Shown one piece after another: positions 13,052 to 16,021 of a stretch of DNA of 16,021 nt. A program made the translations under genes and the position numbers. The DNA is from an uncultured Oscillibacter sp. (GTDB lineage: Bacteria > Bacillota > Clostridia > Oscillospirales > Oscillospiraceae): the NCBI GenBank assembly GCA_900551885.1, contig URXS01000041.1, positions 1 to 16,021 of the forward strand, read 5' to 3'. The notes beneath the pieces were generated by a model, which did not search any database, had not been told where the DNA came from, and was given only the letters and a program-made list of their open reading frames with translations. The number at the start of each line of letters is the position of its first letter. The first letter of the stretch is position 1.

Positions 13052-13561
13052 TCAGGCGATGGTATAGCTGCCCCGGACCAGCAGCTTGGTGGTGGCAGCG
13101 GTAGCCTTGACGCCCCGGCCCTCCACCGTCATCATGTACAGGTGGTTCTGCACCAGGGAACCGCCGTTGGAGAGAGTGGAACCGGCGCTCTCATCAATCA
13201 GGCCGGGTGCGGAGGGGGCCACACAGGTGGCGGTACCCACCCGCAGCATCACCTCACAGCCGATATCACCGGTCAGGGTCTGGCCGCTGGAGAGGGTCAC
13301 CACGGTAAAGGTGGAGGCGGTGGTAGTTCCGCCAATGGAGGTCTGACCACCTAGTTCCTGGACGATCTGGCTGTTGCGCTGGGCGATTTTGGCGTCCACC
13401 TTCTCCATGATCTGTCCCAGGAAGGTGTCATTGAGGTAGCTGAGGGTTACCAGAGGGTCCTGGGAGGACCCGGCCTCCGCTGCCAGGGACACGGTGCAGT
13501 TCAGGGCCAGACTCAGCACCAGCAGCACCGTCATCCGCAGAAACCAACGATTCTTCTTCAT
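13052..13561 (-). CDS. Secreted protein of unknown function, 169 residues
   Basis: A signal peptide is clear: MKKNRW, hydrophobic core LRMTVLLVLSLALNCTVSLA, likely cleavage after SLA near residue 27. The Cys at 22 is not in a lipobox. A charged helix follows (TLSYLNDTFLGQIMEKVDAK, 39-58, continuing to about 70), then a Thr/Gly/Ser-rich beta domain, about 75-169, with TLSSGQTLTGDIGCEVMLRVG, TLSNGGSLVQNHLYMMTVEG and LLVRGSYTIA at the end. The two-part architecture suggests an exported structural or wall-associated protein; no catalytic motif is visible and no family name is assigned. AAAGGAAGG precedes the ATG. It lies downstream of ndoA behind a cluster of hairpins and ends at a terminator 90 bp on. 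Confidence 0.78.
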   Translation of the reverse strand: MKKNRWFLRMTVLLVLSLALNCTVSLAAEAGSSQDPLVTLSYLNDTFLGQIMEKVDAKIAQRNSQIVQELGGQTSIGGTTTASTFTVVTLSSGQTLTGDIGCEVMLRVGTATCVAPSAPGLIDESAGSTLSNGGSLVQNHLYMMTVEGRGVKATAATTKLLVRGSYTIA

Positions 13562-13618
13562 ATGTACCTTCCTTTCCGCCCGACGCCGGGCCTGTCCGCT
13601 TTTGCGGCCAAACGCCGC

Positions 13619-13677
13619 CGCGCCGGGTCGGCGCGTATTCTGAGGTCCCCCTGAAAAGGGGCCGCCCTTTTCAGGGG
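13619..13677. repeat. Two strong inverted repeats between ndoA and the secreted-protein gene
   Basis: CGCGCCG-GGT-CGGCGCG (13619-13635) and CCCCTGAAAAGGG-GCCG-CCCTTTTCAGGGG (13648-13677, perfect 13-bp stem). The second starts 10 bp after the ndoA stop and could end or protect that transcript, but no T run follows it on either strand, so it is not a standard terminator. No promoter for the secreted protein was recognised in the remaining bases. Confidence 0.6.
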
Positions 13678-13686
13678 AACCATCTC

Positions 13687-14055
13687 TCAGACCAACTGGT
13701 CGTGAGGCAGTCCGAAGCTCACCGCGATGGCCAGGTCCACCTGCTCCATCACACTTTCCTCCACATGGCCCATTTTCTCCCGCAGCCGCTTTTTGTCCAG
13801 GGTCCGCACCTGCTCCAGCAGGACGATGGAATCCCGGCTCAGGCCGCAGCTCCGGTTCACGGGGAGGTCGATATGTGTGGGCAGCCGGGCCTTCCCGGTC
13901 TGGGAAGTGATGGCCGCCGCGATGACGGTGGGACTGTAACGGTTTCCGGTGTCGTTCTGGATGATCAGGACCGGCCGGACGCCGCCCTGCTCACTGCCCA
14001 CCACCGGGGAGAGATCGGCATAGTAAATATCGCCGCGCTTGACACTCGTATCCAC
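13687..14055 (-). CDS. ndoA: Type II toxin, MazF/PemK-family endoribonuclease (EndoA)
   Basis: A 122-residue protein: VKRGDIYYADLSPVVGSEQG, RPVLIIQNDTGNRYSPTVI, AITSQTGKARLPTH and LLEQVRTLDKKRL, the nearly invariant blocks of Firmicutes EndoA/MazF. Arg27 in VRPVL and Thr50/Ser51 are at the expected active-site positions. It would cut mRNA at a short U-rich site and arrest growth. The start GTG 14055 is chosen because GGAG lies ten bases upstream and the protein then aligns with the family; the frame is open upstream to 14190 but encodes nothing conserved. It follows alr, as in Bacillus, yet the RHH antitoxin gene normally between alr and ndoA is missing: the 167-bp gap contains no antitoxin-like ORF. 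Confidence 0.93.
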   Translation of the reverse strand: MDTSVKRGDIYYADLSPVVGSEQGGVRPVLIIQNDTGNRYSPTVIAAAITSQTGKARLPTHIDLPVNRSCGLSRDSIVLLEQVRTLDKKRLREKMGHVEESVMEQVDLAIAVSFGLPHDQLV

Positions 14056-14087
14056 AAAGTTCACACTCCGCCGAAATGAAGTACCCG

Positions 14088-14111
14088 TCACCGGACGAAT
14101 CCGTCCGGTGA
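14088..14111. repeat. Perfect hairpin upstream of ndoA
   Basis: TCACCGGACG-AATC-CGTCCGGTGA: a 10-bp stem with a 4-nt loop, 32 bp before the ndoA start and in the place where the antitoxin gene would normally be. No T run follows on the minus strand, so it is not a clear terminator. It could be an operator, an RNA processing site, or a weak terminator of alr. A TATAAA at 14149-14144 (minus) upstream has no good -35. Confidence 0.55.
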
Positions 14112-14222
14112 GGCCACTCTCATTCTCCCACGCAGAATCGGAATTTATACTCCGTCGGCTGGGCAAAATTCCGGCGTCCTCGCCCCGCAATATCCTATGC
14201 GGAAGCAGTGCGAAAGGTGACG

Positions 14223-15389
14223 TTACTGGATACGCAGAGTCCGCTCCACCACCTGACCGTCTCGCAGGTACACACGAGGCACCCGCTTGCTGACGGCGCA
14301 GAGGAGCTCATAGGAAATCGTGTTCAGGATCTCGGCCAGGCAGTCCACGCTCTGCCGCCGGCCGAAGATCTCCACCTCACTGCCCACCTTCACGTCAGGC
14401 AGGCCCGTCAGGTCCACCATGGTCATGTCCATGCAGATACGACCCCGGATGGGGGCGGGCCCCTGGTCCGTCACCACCGAGAGGCGGTTGGACAGCCCCC
14501 GGAACAGTCCGTCGGCGTAGCCGATGGGCAGCACGCCGATCCGGGCCTTCCCTTCCGTGCGGTAGGTGCGGCCATAGCTGATGTCGGTATCGGGGTCGAA
14601 GATCTTGATGGTGGACACGCTGGATTTCAGCGTCATCACCGGCCGCAGGTCCAGCCGCTCCGCGTCGGCGCCCACGCCGTACAGGGCGATGCCGGGGCGC
14701 ACCATGTCCAGGTACATCTCCGGGTACCGGGCCAGGGCGCCGCTGTTGGCGCAGTGGCGGATGGCAAAGGTCCTCCCCTTCTCCGCCAGAGCATCCAGCA
14801 CCCGCATAAACAGGGTGAACTGCTCCCGGGTGTAGCCCTCGCTGTCGGAATCGTCCTCGTCGGAGACTGCGAAGTGGGTGAAAATGCCCTCCGCCTCCAG
14901 CCCCGGCAACGCACAGGAGGCGGCGATGGCCGCAACGCCGCCGTCAAAGTGGCCGTCCCGGACCAGGAAGCCCAGCCGGGACATACCGGTATCCACCTTG
15001 ATATGGACTTTCAGGGTTCCGCCGCAGGCGAGCGCCGCGGCGCTGTATGCCTCCGCCTTGGCCTGGGCGGACACCGCCTGGGTGATGTGGTACCGGATCA
15101 GCTCCGGCACCATCTCCGGCGGTGTGTGCCCCAGGATCAAGATCGGGGCGTTGATGCCGCCATGACGCAGTTCCCGGGCCTCGTCCAGACTGGATACCGC
15201 CAGATAATCGGCCCCCAGCTCCTCCAGCCGCTCCGCCACCTGGACGGCGCCGTGGCCGTAGGCATCGGCCTTCACCACGCCCAGATACCGCACGCCGGGC
15301 CCCGTCAGCTCCCGGGCCCGCCGGTAGTTGTGGGCCAGGGCGTCCAGATCAATCTCCGCCCAGGTGCGTCGTAAAATCGTATCTTCCAT
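14223..15389 (-). CDS. alr: Alanine racemase
   Basis: A 388-residue fold-type III PLP enzyme interconverting L- and D-alanine for peptidoglycan. RRTWAEIDLDALAHNYR opens the protein. VVKADAYGHGA (38-48) holds Lys40, the expected PLP lysine. KVDTGMSRLGF, HCANSGALARYP, MVRPGIALYG, ISYGRTY (second catalytic base Tyr) and LPIGYADGLFRGLSN are family signatures. The start ATG 15389 gives the standard N-terminus, with AAGGTGA ten bases upstream; the longer frame to 15464 overlaps the preceding gene and is not conserved. It follows a lipoprotein gene by 58 bp, the order of ydcC-alrA in B. subtilis and gerS-alr2 in C. difficile, so a role supplying D-Ala for spores or germination is possible beside the cell-wall role. 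Confidence 0.96.
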   Translation of the reverse strand: MEDTILRRTWAEIDLDALAHNYRRARELTGPGVRYLGVVKADAYGHGAVQVAERLEELGADYLAVSSLDEARELRHGGINAPILILGHTPPEMVPELIRYHITQAVSAQAKAEAYSAAALACGGTLKVHIKVDTGMSRLGFLVRDGHFDGGVAAIAASCALPGLEAEGIFTHFAVSDEDDSDSEGYTREQFTLFMRVLDALAEKGRTFAIRHCANSGALARYPEMYLDMVRPGIALYGVGADAERLDLRPVMTLKSSVSTIKIFDPDTDISYGRTYRTEGKARIGVLPIGYADGLFRGLSNRLSVVTDQGPAPIRGRICMDMTMVDLTGLPDVKVGSEVEIFGRRQSVDCLAEILNTISYELLCAVSKRVPRVYLRDGQVVERTLRIQ

Positions 15390-15447
15390 ACTTGTTGGGT
15401 CACCTTCTGACTGTATATGCGGCCCACGGCCGCAGAGTGCAGGCTCC

Positions 15448-16021
15448 CTATCCAGCCTGCTCAACAGGCTTCATTGTATCATAAAAGGAAAAGCCCGTAA
15501 AGTCCGCCGTCAAAATGATTTCATCGTCCACTGCGATCTCTCCCCGCACCGGCGTGCCGTCGGCGGTGTTCAGCCACAGCGTGGAGAGGATTTTCCCCTC
15601 CTGGGTGCCGCTCTGGTCCACCGTCAGCCGCACACAGGGGATCTCGTTCCAGTCCTCCCGGTTCTCCTCCAGGAGCCAGCCGTCCCGCAGGGCACTCATC
15701 AGCCGGGGAAGGCACGCCATGGGGCTCACCTGCTGGGAACTGAGGGTCCCTGCCCCCAGGCACAGGTCCTCGTACTCCAGTTTCAGATCCTCTCCGGTCA
15801 CCACCGCCCGGACACCGGCGATGGTCTCCGGCGACAGCACCTCCACCGTGGTCTCCCCGTCGGGGACGTACTCACAGCGGACCTCCGCCCGCCACTCCTG
15901 GTCCCCTTCGCTCCAGACGATCTCCGCCTCCATCTCACAGCCCGCCATGTTGGCGTAAGGTGCCCGCAGTGCCGCGGCATCCGCTTCCTCTCCCGCTCCC
16001 GTGCCGCCGGCGCAGCCGGCC
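15448..16021 (-). CDS. Putative lipoprotein, YdcC/GerS-like by position (5' end outside the window)
   Basis: The frame is open to the window edge, giving 190 residues that start AGC-AGGTGAGEEADAAALRAP. The edge AGC is likely the end of a lipobox, with the lipidated Cys encoded at 16014-16012 and the signal peptide outside. After a short linker, YANMAGCEMEAEIVWSEGDQ begins a beta-rich domain with alternating strands (EVRCEYVPDGETTVEVLSPE; RLTVDQSGTQEG; TLWLNTADGTPVRGEI; DEIILTADFTGFSFYD), compatible with the LolA/LolB-like fold of YdcC and GerS. Those proteins act in the mother cell during sporulation, GerS being needed for germination. Sequence similarity was not verified; the assignment rests on the lipobox, beta-strand pattern and position before alr. 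Confidence 0.7.
   Translation of the reverse strand, partial: AGCAGGTGAGEEADAAALRAPYANMAGCEMEAEIVWSEGDQEWRAEVRCEYVPDGETTVEVLSPETIAGVRAVVTGEDLKLEYEDLCLGAGTLSSQQVSPMACLPRLMSALRDGWLLEENREDWNEIPCVRLTVDQSGTQEGKILSTLWLNTADGTPVRGEIAVDDEIILTADFTGFSFYDTMKPVEQAG

Noticed and set aside
14056..14190. N-terminal extension of ndoA as a fused antitoxin
   Set aside because: The 45 residues show no ribbon-helix-helix or MazE-like pattern and include the hairpin; the GTG at 14055 fits the family start and has a ribosome site.
12940..14202. Similar short hairpins TGCGCA-ATCCTA-TGCGCA and CCGCA-ATATCCTA-TGCGG as a repeat family
   Set aside because: The likeness is limited to about ten bases around the loop; one is part of a terminator. 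Two weak copies are not enough.

Overview
The window looks like the chromosome of a GC-rich, spore-forming, butyrate-producing gut Clostridium relative, probably of the Oscillospiraceae (Flavonifractor / Intestinimonas / Lawsonibacter type). The evidence is high GC, Shine-Dalgarno-led Firmicutes genes, a hbd-bcd-etfB-etfA butyryl-CoA module, an infC-rpmI-rplT operon with an attenuated leader, a glmS ribozyme, an S-layer-anchored GH25 lysozyme, and the lipoprotein-alr-ndoA block known from spore formers. The placement is inference; no rRNA or tRNA is present.

Layout. 1-3035 (minus): hbd, bcd, etfB and the start of etfA, one operon for converting acetoacetyl-CoA and crotonyl-CoA. It is driven from a long intergenic region (3036-3466) holding a strong sigma-A promoter with an inverted repeat in its spacer, and further upstream two tandem Rex-type (NADH/NAD+ sensing) sites. 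3467-4513 (plus): trmB with an unusual C-terminal extension. 4571-5955 (minus): infC-rpmI-rplT with promoter, antiterminator/terminator leader and end terminator. 6042-6155 (plus): a 37-residue N/Q/K/E repeat peptide with a sigma-G-like promoter and its own terminator. 6333-8138 (minus): an SLH-GH25 cell-wall hydrolase with promoter and leader terminator. 8177-10484 (minus): glmS with its ribozyme; its last 60 bases are duplicated 205 bp downstream around a palindrome-rich insert. 10618-11678 (plus): DUF421 and DUF4363 membrane genes, translationally coupled. 11687-13561 (minus): nrdR, an unknown gene, and a secreted protein of unknown function. 13687-16021 (minus): ndoA toxin, alr, and a lipoprotein cut by the window edge.

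How they fit together. Most of the window is housekeeping: central fermentative metabolism, translation, cell-wall precursor synthesis (glmS, alr) and nucleotide regulation (nrdR). Several items point to sporulation or the spore: the lipoprotein-alr pair resembles B. subtilis ydcC-alrA and C. difficile gerS-alr2, and two genes have sigma-G-like promoters. The least ordinary observations are the glmS 3'-end duplication, the tandem Rex-like sites, the TrmB fusion, the repeat peptide, and an ndoA toxin without its usual antitoxin gene.
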